Source: JALYZC01 sp963725645
GTDB lineage: Bacteria > Actinomycetota > Thermoleophilia > Solirubrobacterales > Solirubrobacteraceae
NCBI GenBank assembly: GCA_963725645.1
Contig: CAVRZD010000002.1
Coordinates: 558,001-622,000 of the forward strand
Length of the DNA: 64,000 nucleotides
Reading direction: 5' to 3'
In this document: in pieces, positions 48,103 through 56,640 of the stretch
Layout: each line of letters opens with the position of its first letter
How positions within the stretch are numbered: position 1 is the first letter of the stretch
Position numbers and translations under genes: made by a program
Notes under the pieces: generated by a model
Told to the model about the DNA's origin: nothing
The model's database searches: none
Seen by the model: the letters and a program-made list of their open reading frames with translations, nothing else

Positions 48103-49851
48103 ATGGCCGACCCGACGAACAGCGACATCGCCAACGCCCTCGCCGAGCTCGGCGACCTGTACGAACTGGATGGCGCGATCATCCACCGCGTCGTCGCGTA
48201 CCGCACAGCGGCCCAGAGCGTGCGGGACGCCTCGACCTCGGTGGCCGCACTGGCGCGCGAGGGCCGGGCGACGGAGCTGGCCGGGGTCGGCAAGACGCTG
48301 CAGGAGAAGATCCTCGCCCTCGCCGACGACGGCGCGATCCCGGCGGCCGAGAAGCTGCGGGCGAAGTTCCCCGCGGGGCTGGTGCAGATGACGCGCCTGC
48401 CGGGCCTCGGGCCCAAGCGAGCGCGTGCGCTGTACGAGGCGCTCGGCATCGACTCGCTGGACGCGCTGCGCGAGGCGGCCGAGGGCGAGCGGCTGCGCAC
48501 GTTGAAGGGCTTCGGACCGAAGGCCGAGGAGAACATCCTCGCCGCGCTGGAGGCCGCGCCGGAGGGCGAGGTCGAGCGCCGCGTGGTGCTCGACCGCGCG
48601 CTCGCGGTCGGCGAGCCGATCGTCGCCGCGCTGCGCGCCCACCCCGCGTCGGACCAGGTGGAGCTCGCCGGCTCGGCACGCCGCATGGCCGACTCCTGCA
48701 AGGACCTCGACATCATCGCCACGGCGAAGGACGCGGACACGCTCGTGGAGGCCTTCGTGGCGCTACCGGAGATCGAGTCGGTCGGCGCCTCGGGCGGGGC
48801 CGGCGCGCGGGTCCGCACTCACAGCGGGATCAAGGTCGACCTGCGCGTGGTCGCGCCCGAGCAGTTCGGCAACCTGCTCCAGCACTTCACCGGCTCCCGC
48901 GCCCACAACATGGCTCTGCGCGAGTCCGCGGTCCGGCGCGGGCTCCACGTGTCCGAGTACGGCGTGCTCGACGACGCCACGGACGAGACGCTCCATTGCG
49001 CGACCGAGAAGGACGTGTACGCCGCGCTGGGCCTGGCCTACATCGAGCCGGAGCTGCGCGAGAATCGCGGCGAGCTGGAGGCGGCCGCCGACGGCGGCGC
49101 CGGGCTGCCGAAGCTCCTCGCCGAGGGCGACCTGAAGGGCGACCTGCACTGCCACACCACCGCCTCGGACGGCAAGAACTCGATCGAGGAGATGGCGCTG
49201 GCGGCCCGCGATGCCGGCTACCGCTACCTCGCGATCACCGACCACTCGGCCAGCATGGGGTTCGGGATGGACGTGCCGCCGAAGCAGCTCGAGCGCCAGA
49301 TCGACCTGGTGGCGGCCGCCAACGAGGCGATCGACGGGATCGAGCTGCTGGCGGGCAGCGAGGTCAACGTGATGCCCGACGGGTCGCTGGACTACGCCGA
49401 CGAGCTGCTGGAGCGCCTGGACTGGGTGATCGCCAGCGTGCACACGTCGTTCCGCATGGGCGAGCCGGAGATGACCGACCGCATCGTGGCGGCCATCGAG
49501 CACCCGTGGGTGGACGCGCTCGGGCATCCCACCGGGCGCAAGATCGAGGCGCGCACGCCCTACCCGCTCGACGTCGGCCGCGTCATCGAGGCCGCGACGC
49601 GCACCGGCACGATGCTCGAGGTCAACGCCAACCCCGACCGCCGCGACCTGCCGGACGTCTACGCGCGGGCGGCCGCGGAGGCGGGCGTCCGGATCGTGAT
49701 CAACTCCGACGCCCACCGGGTGAGGACCTTCGAGCGGGTGCGGCGTTACGGGATCGCCACCGCGCGCCGCGCCTGGCTGACGAAGGCGGACGTCGCCAAC
49801 ACGCTGCCCCACGGGCGCTTCATGAAGCTGCGCAAGCGGGCGCGAAACTGA
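48103..49851 (+). CDS. polX: DNA polymerase X / 3'-5' exonuclease
   Basis: A 582-residue bacterial PolX, a gap-filling repair polymerase fused to a PHP exonuclease. The N-terminal helix-hairpin-helix region contains LPGLGPKRARALYEALG and LKGFGPKAEENILAA. The palm has LAGSARRMADSCKDLDIIA with the metal aspartates DLD. The PHP domain starts GDLHCHTTASDGKNSIEEM (near residue 345), with AITDHSASMGF and the late NSDAHRV motif, so all the metal-binding histidines are present. The ATG at 48103 begins ANALAELGDLYELDGA-type PolX sequence; upstream frame is non-coding. It is divergent from the glycosyltransferase gene. Confidence 0.94.
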   Translation: MADPTNSDIANALAELGDLYELDGAIIHRVVAYRTAAQSVRDASTSVAALAREGRATELAGVGKTLQEKILALADDGAIPAAEKLRAKFPAGLVQMTRLPGLGPKRARALYEALGIDSLDALREAAEGERLRTLKGFGPKAEENILAALEAAPEGEVERRVVLDRALAVGEPIVAALRAHPASDQVELAGSARRMADSCKDLDIIATAKDADTLVEAFVALPEIESVGASGGAGARVRTHSGIKVDLRVVAPEQFGNLLQHFTGSRAHNMALRESAVRRGLHVSEYGVLDDATDETLHCATEKDVYAALGLAYIEPELRENRGELEAAADGGAGLPKLLAEGDLKGDLHCHTTASDGKNSIEEMALAARDAGYRYLAITDHSASMGFGMDVPPKQLERQIDLVAAANEAIDGIELLAGSEVNVMPDGSLDYADELLERLDWVIASVHTSFRMGEPEMTDRIVAAIEHPWVDALGHPTGRKIEARTPYPLDVGRVIEAATRTGTMLEVNANPDRRDLPDVYARAAAEAGVRIVINSDAHRVRTFERVRRYGIATARRAWLTKADVANTLPHGRFMKLRKRARN

Positions 49852-49927
49852 TCCGCGGCGCCGCTCCGCTCGCTATAGGGTCGCACCGCACCGCACAACA
49901 GCGACCTCGACCCCGGAGGATGCATCG

Positions 49928-50320
49928 ATGGCGGACTACACCGCGAAGCAGATCGGCGACATGGAGACCTTCTACCGCGGCCTGTTTCGCAAGGCGCGGG
50001 CCGAGGTCGGCGCGGAGGCCTTCGGCCTCTCCGTCATCGAGCTCGAGCCCAACGCCGACAACCACCCCGACCACGACCACGAGTCCGGCGGTCAGGAGGA
50101 GGTCTTCCTGGTGATCCGCGGTACCGGCGAGATGGTGGTCGACGGCGAGGCGATCCCGCTCGACGCGGAGACCGTCGTCCGCGTCGGCCCGGCGGCGAGC
50201 CGCAAGATCAACCCCGGGCCCGAGGGCATGCGCCTCGTCGCGATCGGCGGGGTGCCCGGCGAGCCCTACGATGCGCCGGCCTACACCGAGGTCGGCGCGC
50301 CGGACCCGCTAGGGGACTAG
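49928..50320 (+). CDS. Cupin-domain protein
   Basis: A 130-residue single-domain cupin. The metal-binding motif 1 region is HPDHDHESGGQEEVFLVIRGTGEMVVDGE (His residues near 48-52 and Glu near 58) and the second motif is degenerate (VVRVGPAASRKINPGPEG, with no His). Function is unknown; similar small cupins are sugar isomerases, dioxygenases or storage-like binders. GGAGG eight bases upstream supports the ATG at 49928, and a TATAGGGT at ~49872 may be its -10, giving one of the few leadered messages here. Its last 12 bases overlap the convergent glycosyltransferase gene. Confidence 0.82.
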   Translation: MADYTAKQIGDMETFYRGLFRKARAEVGAEAFGLSVIELEPNADNHPDHDHESGGQEEVFLVIRGTGEMVVDGEAIPLDAETVVRVGPAASRKINPGPEGMRLVAIGGVPGEPYDAPAYTEVGAPDPLGD

Positions 50321-51268
50321 GCGCGGCAGCAGTTCGTCGGCCACGGTGCGGTCGACGGCGGCGCGGCGGTACGGCGCGATCGCCTCGGCGGCGCGCTCGG
50401 CGTATCCGGGCGACGGGTCGTCGAGCGCGGCGCGCAGGGCCGGCGCGAGGTCGTCGGCGACCAGCCGTGGGTCCAGCTCGCGGGCGAGCGGCAGCGCCGC
50501 GTACGGCCCGGGGGCGGGCGTGGTGACGAGCATGGCGCCGTCGGCCAGGGCCTCGAGCTGGGCCAGCCCGTAGTCCTCCCTGCGCGGCGCCGTGAGGTAC
50601 ACCCGCGCGCGGCGCAGCAGCGTGCGGAACTCGTCCGGGGAGACGAGGCCGGCCGACGTCACGCCCTCGCCGCTCGCCGACGCGCCGGCCACGACGAGCT
50701 CCTCGCCGGGGCGGCGCGCCCGCGCCCAGGCGTCGAGGACGCGGTCCAGCCCCTTCTTCGGGGCGTCGGCGCCGTAGGCGAGCGCGGCCAGGTCCCGCGC
50801 GGCCACGGGCGGGCCCGACGGCTCGACCGGCACGGGCACGACGACGGCGTCGGCGTGCGGCGACGGCGCCTCCGCCAGCGAGCCCGCGCTCCAGGGCACC
50901 AGCAGCGGGGCCTCCGCCAGCCGCCGCCGCTCGCGCGGGCGCTGCCACAGCCCGTGCCGGCCCGGGCGGTTGCCCGCCGCCGGCGCGTCGAAGCGGATCG
51001 CGCCCGGCGCCGGCCACAGCAGCGCGGCCGTCACGGTGGAGTAGAGGATCGCGTGCGGCCGGTGCTCGGCAACCGCGCGCTCCGCGGCGCGCCGGGCGGC
51101 GCGGGCCTGCGCGAGGTCGTGCAGCACGAAGCTGGTGCGCTCGGGTGGAAGCTCGACCGCCGCCTCGCGGACCTCCGCGCCGGCGCGTCGCAGCGACGCC
51201 GCCAGCTCGGCGTCGGCCGCGCGCAGGCCGGCGGTCGACCCCAGCGAGACGAGCAGGATGTCGGTCAC
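50309..51268 (-). CDS. GT-B glycosyltransferase (GT4-like)
   Basis: A 319-residue glycosyltransferase. The C-terminal Rossmann domain has the phosphate-loop KKGLDRVLDAWARARRPGEELVVAG and the acidic EDYGLAQLEALADGAMLVTTPAPGPYAAL, matching the EX7E motif of GT4 enzymes. The N-terminal half is shorter than usual. The GTG at 51268 gives the first Rossmann strand TDILLVSLGST; longer starts lack support. It is the last gene of an operon with a membrane protein and otsB (10- and 13-bp gaps), which hints at a trehalose-related or wall glycan role. Donor and acceptor unknown. Confidence 0.8.
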   Translation of the reverse strand: MTDILLVSLGSTAGLRAADAELAASLRRAGAEVREAAVELPPERTSFVLHDLAQARAARRAAERAVAEHRPHAILYSTVTAALLWPAPGAIRFDAPAAGNRPGRHGLWQRPRERRRLAEAPLLVPWSAGSLAEAPSPHADAVVVPVPVEPSGPPVAARDLAALAYGADAPKKGLDRVLDAWARARRPGEELVVAGASASGEGVTSAGLVSPDEFRTLLRRARVYLTAPRREDYGLAQLEALADGAMLVTTPAPGPYAALPLARELDPRLVADDLAPALRAALDDPSPGYAERAAEAIAPYRRAAVDRTVADELLPRLVP

Positions 51269-51278
51269 GGCGCGCGCA

Positions 51279-51830
51279 CTAGGGACGCCGCAGCACGACG
51301 TCGCGATCCCCCGCACCGTTCGGGCTCGGGTAGATCGCCGTCAGGCCGGGCGTGCGCACGAGCTCGATCGGGCGCAGCGGGGAGGTTCGCTCGACGTAGA
51401 AGCGCACGCCGTCGCGGTCCTCGATCGCCGTCACGGCCTTTTCCTGCTTGCGCAGCGTGAGTGCGCCGAGGATCGCGAAGCCGGCGCCGATCGCCGGGAC
51501 CTGGGGAAAGAGCAGCGCCAGGCCGGCGGCGGCGATCGTGACGACCAATAGGGGCCAGAGCCGGTTGAGCAGCACTCGGCCCGGGCTCACCTCGGGCAGC
51601 GCGGGGGAGGTGCGCGCGGCGGCCAGCAGCCGCGCGATCGACACGGAGGGCTGGCTGCCGCGGCCGACCCAGATCCCGTAGCCGGCGGCCACCAGCCACC
51701 ATCCCGCCGCCACGAATACGAGCGTGGTCTGGGAGCCGTCGCTCACGCGCGCGACCGTGATCGCGGCCAGAGCCGTCGCGGCACCGGCGCTGATCAGAAC
51801 CGTCGCCTTGAGGAAGTCGGTGAAGCGCAC
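51279..51830 (-). CDS. Membrane protein, unknown function
   Basis: A 183-residue protein with four predicted transmembrane segments: residues ~8-27 (ATVLISAGAATALAAITVA), ~35-54, ~93-111 (LWPLLVVTIAAAGLALLF) and ~115-126. The C-terminal ~55 residues are soluble, with VRFYVERTSPLRPIELVRTPGLTAIYP. I recognise no family. It lies 13 bases after otsB and 10 bases before the glycosyltransferase gene on the same strand. GTG start; no clear Shine-Dalgarno sequence. Confidence 0.7.
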   Translation of the reverse strand: MRFTDFLKATVLISAGAATALAAITVARVSDGSQTTLVFVAAGWWLVAAGYGIWVGRGSQPSVSIARLLAAARTSPALPEVSPGRVLLNRLWPLLVVTIAAAGLALLFPQVPAIGAGFAILGALTLRKQEKAVTAIEDRDGVRFYVERTSPLRPIELVRTPGLTAIYPSPNGAGDRDVVLRRP

Positions 51831-51843
51831 GGGCGAAGGACGG

Positions 51844-52650
51844 CTACGCGGGGAGCAGCGATTCGAGCAGCCGGTGCACGCCCCCCGGCCCGTCCACCAG
51901 CAGGTCCGCCTCGCGCTCGATCTCGGCTGGGCCCTCGTCGGAGCGCACCCCCACCCGGATGGCGGTCTGGAGGTCGCCCTCGGCCGCCAGCTCGGCCAGG
52001 GCGCGGAACGCGTCGAGGTCGGTCGTGTCGTCCCCCGCGTACATCGCGTGCGCCACGTGGGCGCCGGTCAGCAGGTTGCGCACGCCCATGCCCTTGTCGA
52101 TCCGCACGGGCGGGCGGACCTCCAGCACCTTGCGCCCCCAGTGCGTGTGGAACCCCTCGGTCTCGGCCTCTGTCGCGATGGCCTGGACCGCCATCTCGGC
52201 CTCGGTCTCGTCGGGAGCCCCGCGCCAGTGGAAGGCGATGATCGACCCCTTGTCCTCGAGGCGCACGCGCAGGCGGCGCAGCTCGGGCGTGTCGGCCGCG
52301 CGCGCGAAGTCCTGGATGCGGCGGACCCAGGCCCGCAGCTCCGGGTCGACCCGCACCTCGGTCCCGCTGGGCGGCAGCACCTCGCCGCCGTGGTTGCCGA
52401 TGTAGGCGATCGAGCCGATCGAGACGATCCGCCGCGTGTCGGTGGCCCGGCGGCCGCTGACGCAGGCCACGAGGCCGTAGCGCTTTGCGATCGCGCTCAG
52501 CAGCGAGCGCGTCGGCGCGGACACCATCGCGTCGTCGGCGTGCCGCACGATCGGCGCGAGGGTCCCGTCCACGTCCAGCAGGATCGCGGAGTGGTCCGGA
52601 TCGTCGATCAGCGCCGACAGCAGCTCAGAGGCCGGGGCATGAACGCTCAC
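51844..52650 (-). CDS. otsB: Trehalose-6-phosphate phosphatase
   Basis: OtsB dephosphorylates trehalose-6-phosphate to trehalose. The 268-residue protein is a HAD phosphatase: DxDGT as AILLDVDGTLAPIV (near residue 24), the cap-containing CVSGRRATDTRRIV, YIGNHGGEV, and the late motif YAGDDTTDLDAFRAL with the metal aspartates. Length and motif order fit OtsB. No otsA lies in the window. The GTG at 52650 is divergent from the TauE-type gene at 52669, with only 18 bases between the two starts. It leads an operon with a membrane protein and a glycosyltransferase. Confidence 0.9.
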   Translation of the reverse strand: MSVHAPASELLSALIDDPDHSAILLDVDGTLAPIVRHADDAMVSAPTRSLLSAIAKRYGLVACVSGRRATDTRRIVSIGSIAYIGNHGGEVLPPSGTEVRVDPELRAWVRRIQDFARAADTPELRRLRVRLEDKGSIIAFHWRGAPDETEAEMAVQAIATEAETEGFHTHWGRKVLEVRPPVRIDKGMGVRNLLTGAHVAHAMYAGDDTTDLDAFRALAELAAEGDLQTAIRVGVRSDEGPAEIEREADLLVDGPGGVHRLLESLLPA

Positions 52651-52655
52651 GCCTC

Positions 52656-52661
52656 TAGTAT
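52656..52661 (+). promoter_or_regulatory. -10 element (TAGTAT) for the TauE-type genes, leaderless spacing
   Basis: TAGTAT ends 7 nt before the GTG at 52669, within the 18 bases separating it from divergent otsB. Confidence 0.5.
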
Positions 52662-52668
52662 GCCCCGC

Positions 52669-53031
52669 GTGTCGCGCAACCGCAGGCTCGAGCTCCTCGC
52701 GATCGGGACCGCGGCGGGGGTGTTCAGCGGGTTGTTCGGCGTCGGGGGCGGCCTGGTCATGGTCCCGCTGCTGATCCTGTGGCTCGGCTACGACGAGCGC
52801 ACGGCCACCGGGACGTCGCTCGCGGCCATCATCGTGATCGCGGCGATCGGGGCGACCACGCAGGCGTTCTACGGCAACTTGCATGTCGATGACGGCCTGC
52901 TCGTCGGTATTCCGGCGGTCGCCGGCGTCCTGCTGGGCACCTGGCTGCAGCAGCGCGTCTCGATGCGCGTGATCTCAGGGCTGTTCGCGGTCGTGCTGAC
53001 CGGCCTGGCGGTGGAACTGGTGCTCGCGTGA
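52669..53031 (+). CDS. TauE/SafE-family half transporter, subunit 1
   Basis: A 120-residue membrane protein equal to one half of a TauE/SafE anion exporter (sulfite, sulfonate or related substrate). It has four helices and the family motif GVFSGLFGVGGGLVMVPLLIL, followed by GTSLAAIIVIAAIGATTQAFY. Full-length TauE carries this unit twice. The stop overlaps the start of the second half by 4 bases (GTGA), so both halves are made in equal amounts and probably assemble into one transporter. GTG at 52669 follows a leaderless -10. Confidence 0.85.
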   Translation: MSRNRRLELLAIGTAAGVFSGLFGVGGGLVMVPLLILWLGYDERTATGTSLAAIIVIAAIGATTQAFYGNLHVDDGLLVGIPAVAGVLLGTWLQQRVSMRVISGLFAVVLTGLAVELVLA

Positions 53032-53423
53032 TCGTCGAGGCGGCCCTGATCGGGGTGGCGGCCGGGGCCGTGTCGGGGATGCTCGGGGTCGGCGGCGGGA
53101 TCCTGTTCGTGCCCGCGCTCGTACTCGTGCTCGGGCTCTCGCAGGTGGACGGCCAGGCCACCTCGCTGCTGGCGATCCTCCCGGTGGCGATCGTCGGCAC
53201 CTGGCGCCAGCAGCGCTACGGCAACGTGCGTCTGGCCGACGGACTGATCATGGGCGCGCTCGCGGCGGCGGGCACGGTCGGCGGCGTCGCGCTCGCCAAC
53301 GTGCTCCCGGCGCACGTCCTCAAGATCGCCTTCGCCGTGCTGCTGCTCTTCACCGCCCTTCAGATGACCCGCCGCGCGCTGGCGCCCGACGCGGAGCCCC
53401 CGCCGGAGGAGGCGAGATCGTGA
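53028..53423 (+). CDS. TauE/SafE-family half transporter, subunit 2
   Basis: A 131-residue membrane protein, the second half of a split TauE/SafE transporter. It has four helices with AGAVSGMLGVGGGILFVPALVLV and ATSLLAILPVAIVGTWRQQRYGN, homologous to the first half. The frame differs from the first half by one base step, so the two cannot be one gene broken by a simple nonsense change. Its tail is acidic (DAEPPPEEARS). It overlaps the following epimerase gene by 4 bases (GTGA). Confidence 0.85.
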   Translation: MIVEAALIGVAAGAVSGMLGVGGGILFVPALVLVLGLSQVDGQATSLLAILPVAIVGTWRQQRYGNVRLADGLIMGALAAAGTVGGVALANVLPAHVLKIAFAVLLLFTALQMTRRALAPDAEPPPEEARS

Positions 53424-54420
53424 GCACCGACGAGGCGGTCTTCGTCACAGGCGGATCGGGCTTCATCGGCGGCCGGCTGATCCGCCGCCTGGCCGCCGAC
53501 GGGCGCCGCGTGCGGGCGTTGGCCCGGTCCGACGACGCCGCGGCGAAGGTCGCCGGCGCAGGTGCCGAGCCCGTCCGCGGCGAACTGTCGGACACGGCGG
53601 CGCTGCGGGCCGGCGCGGAGGGCTGCGGGCTGGCTTTTCACGCCGCCGCCGCCGTGCTCGAGTGGGGCCCGCGCGAGGCGTTCGTCCGCGCCAACGTCGA
53701 CGGGACCCGGAATGTGCTCGACGCCTGCCGCGAGCCGGGGTGCGCCGGCTCGTCCACGTCGGCACCGAGGCGGCCACGATGGCCGGCCAGCCGCTGGTGA
53801 ACATCGACGAGACGGCCCCGCTGCGCCCGGACTCCAAGGCGGACTACTGCGCGACGAAGGCGATGGCCGAGCAGGCGGTGCGGGCCGCGAACGGCGAGGG
53901 CTTCGAAACGGTGGTCGTGCGCCCCCGGCTGGTCTGGGGCGCGGGCGACACGACGATCCTCCCAAGCCTGGTCGAGGCGGTGGGCGCCGGGCGCTTTCGC
54001 TGGATCGGCGGCGGCCGCCATCGGACGTCGACCGCGCACGTCGACAACGTCGTCGAGGGCCTCGTGCTCGGCGGTCAGCGGGGGCACGCCGGCGAGGCGT
54101 ACTTCGTCACCGACGGCGATCCGGTGGTGTTCCGCGACTTCATCACCGAGCTCGTGGGGACGCAGGGCGTCGAGATCCCCGACAAGGGCCTGCCGAAGGC
54201 GCTGGCGGGCGCCGTGGCCGTGGCCTCGGAGGGCGTGTTCCGCGCGCTGCGCCTCAAGGGCACGCCGCCGCTCACCCGCACGGCCTACTGGCTGTCGGCG
54301 CTCGAGTGCACGATCGACATCTCCAAGGCGCGCGACCAGCTGGGCTACGAACCCGCCCGCACGATCGAGGACGGCATGGCCGAGCTGCGCGCGGCGGGGG
54401 CGGGCCAGCCGGCTCGCTAG
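53420..54420 (+). CDS. NAD-dependent epimerase/dehydratase with an apparent single-base frameshift
   Basis: An extended short-chain dehydrogenase (sugar epimerase or 3-beta-HSD-like). Frame 1 starts VFVTGGSGFIGGRLIRRL (NAD Rossmann) and runs to NVLDACRE; then the reading must move to another frame, AGVRRLVHVGTEAAT, through the YxxxK equivalent DYCATKAMAEQAV and on to QLGYEPARTIEDGM and the stop at 54420. The span is 1001 bases, one short of a multiple of three: at about 53741-53746 CGAGCCGGGGTG lacks one G of GAGGCCGGGGTG. The restored protein is ~333 residues. A sequencing deletion in a G/C run is the simplest explanation. The stop codon overlaps the convergent PAP2 gene stop. Confidence 0.88.
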
Positions 54421-55238
54421 GACCGCGCGGGCGCCGTCGCCGGCTCGCGGCGGGGCATGCGCCACGCCCAGAGATCCGGCCGCAGGCGCGTGAGCGGGTA
54501 CTTGGCGAGCAGGACGGCGAACCCGGCGGCGATGGCGCCCGCCAGGCCGTCGAGCCAGAAGTGGTTCCCCGTCGCCACCACGATGTAGAGCATCAGCAGC
54601 GGGTAGCACGCCCACAGGATCTTGGCCCAGCGCCGCCGCGCGAGCATCGATGCGGTCACGCCGACGATCAGGGCGAAGCCCACGTGCACGCTCGGCACCG
54701 CCGCGTACTTGTTCACGAGCGCCGAGATCGCGCCCTGGTCCTGGTCCACGCCGGAGAAGCTGAAGATCGTGTCGACGAAGCCGTACTGCGTGAGCAGGCG
54801 CGGCGGTGCGGTCGGGAACACCGCGTGGATCGCGATCGCGATCGCCATCGTCCCGATGAACACGTTGCGCACGAAGTAGAACACCTCGTTGCGCCGCAGG
54901 TACAGCCAGGTCAGGAAGGCCGTGCAGAGCACGAAGTGGAGGTTCATGTAGAGGAAGTTCGTGACGTCGATCAGCCACCGCTGGTCGATGATCAGACGCT
55001 GGAAGTCGACCTCGAAGAACGTGTGCGTGCTCTGCTCGAGCTCGACCACGCGGTTGCCGTTGGCGAACGCTGCGGCATGGCTGCCCTCGGTGAGCCCGCG
55101 GACGAGCTCGTACAGGGTGTCGACGCAAAGCCAGACGGCGATCTGGAGCAGGGCGTCGGGCCAGCCCTTGGGGAGGCGGAGGTTCCTGCGCAGATACGAA
55201 CCGACGGCGCGAATGGGACGAGGCATGAACACAGACAT
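54417..55238 (-). CDS. PAP2-family membrane phosphatase (inositol-phosphotransferase-like)
   Basis: A 273-residue membrane protein with about six helices. The phosphatase motifs are VPSVHVGFAL (PSxH, near residue 185) and ATGNHFWLDGLAGA (HxxxD, near residue 230), the arrangement of the PAP2_3 subfamily seen in inositol-phosphoceramide synthase-like and actinobacterial wall-lipid enzymes. It likely acts on a lipid phosphate. The start is ATG 55238, four codons before a second ATG at 55226. It is divergent from the TPR/F420-ligase-like gene, with 37 bases between them. Confidence 0.85.
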   Translation of the reverse strand: MSVFMPRPIRAVGSYLRRNLRLPKGWPDALLQIAVWLCVDTLYELVRGLTEGSHAAAFANGNRVVELEQSTHTFFEVDFQRLIIDQRWLIDVTNFLYMNLHFVLCTAFLTWLYLRRNEVFYFVRNVFIGTMAIAIAIHAVFPTAPPRLLTQYGFVDTIFSFSGVDQDQGAISALVNKYAAVPSVHVGFALIVGVTASMLARRRWAKILWACYPLLMLYIVVATGNHFWLDGLAGAIAAGFAVLLAKYPLTRLRPDLWAWRMPRREPATAPARS

Positions 55239-55259
55239 ACTGCCAGGGCCGGCAACCGT

Positions 55260-55265
55260 TACGTT
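55260..55265 (+). promoter_or_regulatory. -10 element (TACGTT) for the TPR/F420-ligase-like gene
   Basis: TACGTT ends 10 nt before the ATG at 55276. Confidence 0.35.
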
Positions 55266-55275
55266 GCGGAACCCC

Positions 55276-56619
55276 ATGGGACCCCTGCGACGCATCGGGC
55301 ACTGGCGCGGGCGCCGCGTGTGGCTGCGCGACCCGGCGCGGGCGCTGAGGCTGTTCGGCGGCGATCTCGGCCGGCTCGACGCCGAATCGGCCTCGACCCG
55401 GGCATGGCTGCTGCTCACCTACGCGCGCGAGCCTGCGCGCGCGGAGGAGGCGGCCCGCGTGGCGTTGACGCAGAACGGCGACACGCGGTTTGCGTCCGCC
55501 ACGCTCGCCGAGGTCCACATGCGGCGCGGCGAGGCCGATGAGGCGATCGCCGTGCTGGAGGCCGCGCGCGCGAAGCTGCCGGGGCTGAAGTGGTACACGC
55601 TCACGCTCGCCGACATGCTCGAGGAGGCCGGCCGCGTGCCGCAGGCCGAGGCGCTGCTGGAGGAGGCCCTCGCCGACGGCGAGCTGCGCCGGCACGCGCT
55701 CAAGCGCCTGTCGCGGCTCGCGCTCGAGCGGGGCGACCGCGCCCGCGCGCGCGGCTTCTTCACGGAGCTGGTGGCGCTCGAGCCCGACTACCTCGTGTAC
55801 GCGTCCGACTACGTCACCCTCGGGACCCTGCAGCTGGAGGACGGCGACCGGGACGCCGCGCGCGACACGTGGCGCGCCGGCGCCGGCGTGTACCCGCGCA
55901 ACCCCGAGCTCCGCGGTCTGCTGGCGGAACATTTCGACGAGACGCCGCCCGAGAAGGCGCCCAACATCCCGCCCGTGCGCGAGGAGGAATTGGGCGTGCG
56001 GCGCATCCCGGTGCGCACGAAGATGATCACCGCCCGAACCGGCGTGCTCGACGTGGTCGACGAGGCGACCGCCGGCGTGCGCCGCAACGACGACGTCGTG
56101 GCGCTGGCCGAGAGCGCCGCGGCCGCCGGGCAGGGCCGGCTGGTGCCGCTCGAGCTGATCAAGCCGGGGCCGCTCGCGCGCCTGCTGTCGCGGTTCGTCG
56201 GCAAGATCGGCCCGCTGCACAGCCCCGAGGGAATGCAGGGGGCGATCATGGAGGCTGGGCGGCCGCGCATCGTCGCCGGCACCGTGGCGGCGATCGTGAC
56301 GAAGCCGTTCGGGCGCCGCGGTTGGTTCTACCGGGTGGCGGGCCAGCCGACGGCGCTGATCGACGACGTGGCCGCGGCGCTGCCGCCCAACGACCACCAC
56401 CTGGTGTTCGGCCCGCGGGACCCCGACGGCCTCGCCGCCGAGCTGGCCGCGCGGCTGCGCTGTGGCGCGGCGATCGTCGACGCCAACCACCTGAGCGGCG
56501 CCTGGGTCGTCGCCGCATCGGAGGGGATCGACCGGCGCTGGCTCGAGGCCGCGCTCAACGACAACCCGGCGGGCAACCAGGACGAGCGCACGCCGGTCGT
56601 GATCGTTCGTCGGGCCTGA
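55276..56619 (+). CDS. TPR repeat protein fused to an F420-0:gamma-glutamyl ligase-like domain
   Basis: A 447-residue two-domain protein. Residues ~40-215 are tetratricopeptide-like helical pairs (ATLAEVHMRRGEADEAIAVLEAA, WYTLTLADMLEEAGRVPQAEALLEEAL, RARGFFTELVALEPD). Residues ~241-446 resemble the coenzyme F420-0:gamma-glutamyl ligase (CofE) superfamily: IPVRTKMITARTG, VALAESAAAAGQGRLVPLELIKPG, GRRGWFYRVAGQ, AAIVDANHLSGAWVVAAS and NPAGNQDERTPVVIVRR. Many bacteria encode such CofE-like proteins without F420 genes beside them, and their function is unclear. A TPR extension is unusual, and no other F420 gene is in the window. It may add glutamate or modify a protein partner recruited by the TPRs. 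Confidence 0.72.
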   Translation: MGPLRRIGHWRGRRVWLRDPARALRLFGGDLGRLDAESASTRAWLLLTYAREPARAEEAARVALTQNGDTRFASATLAEVHMRRGEADEAIAVLEAARAKLPGLKWYTLTLADMLEEAGRVPQAEALLEEALADGELRRHALKRLSRLALERGDRARARGFFTELVALEPDYLVYASDYVTLGTLQLEDGDRDAARDTWRAGAGVYPRNPELRGLLAEHFDETPPEKAPNIPPVREEELGVRRIPVRTKMITARTGVLDVVDEATAGVRRNDDVVALAESAAAAGQGRLVPLELIKPGPLARLLSRFVGKIGPLHSPEGMQGAIMEAGRPRIVAGTVAAIVTKPFGRRGWFYRVAGQPTALIDDVAAALPPNDHHLVFGPRDPDGLAAELAARLRCGAAIVDANHLSGAWVVAASEGIDRRWLEAALNDNPAGNQDERTPVVIVRRA

Positions 56620-56640
56620 CCGCGTTTCCGAGTCGCTCAC

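Noticed and set aside
53638..56640. A 1000-codon minus-strand frame across the epimerase, PAP2 and TPR/F420-ligase-like genes.
   Set aside because: Arg-rich antisense sequence with no domain; the genes on either strand have clear motifs.
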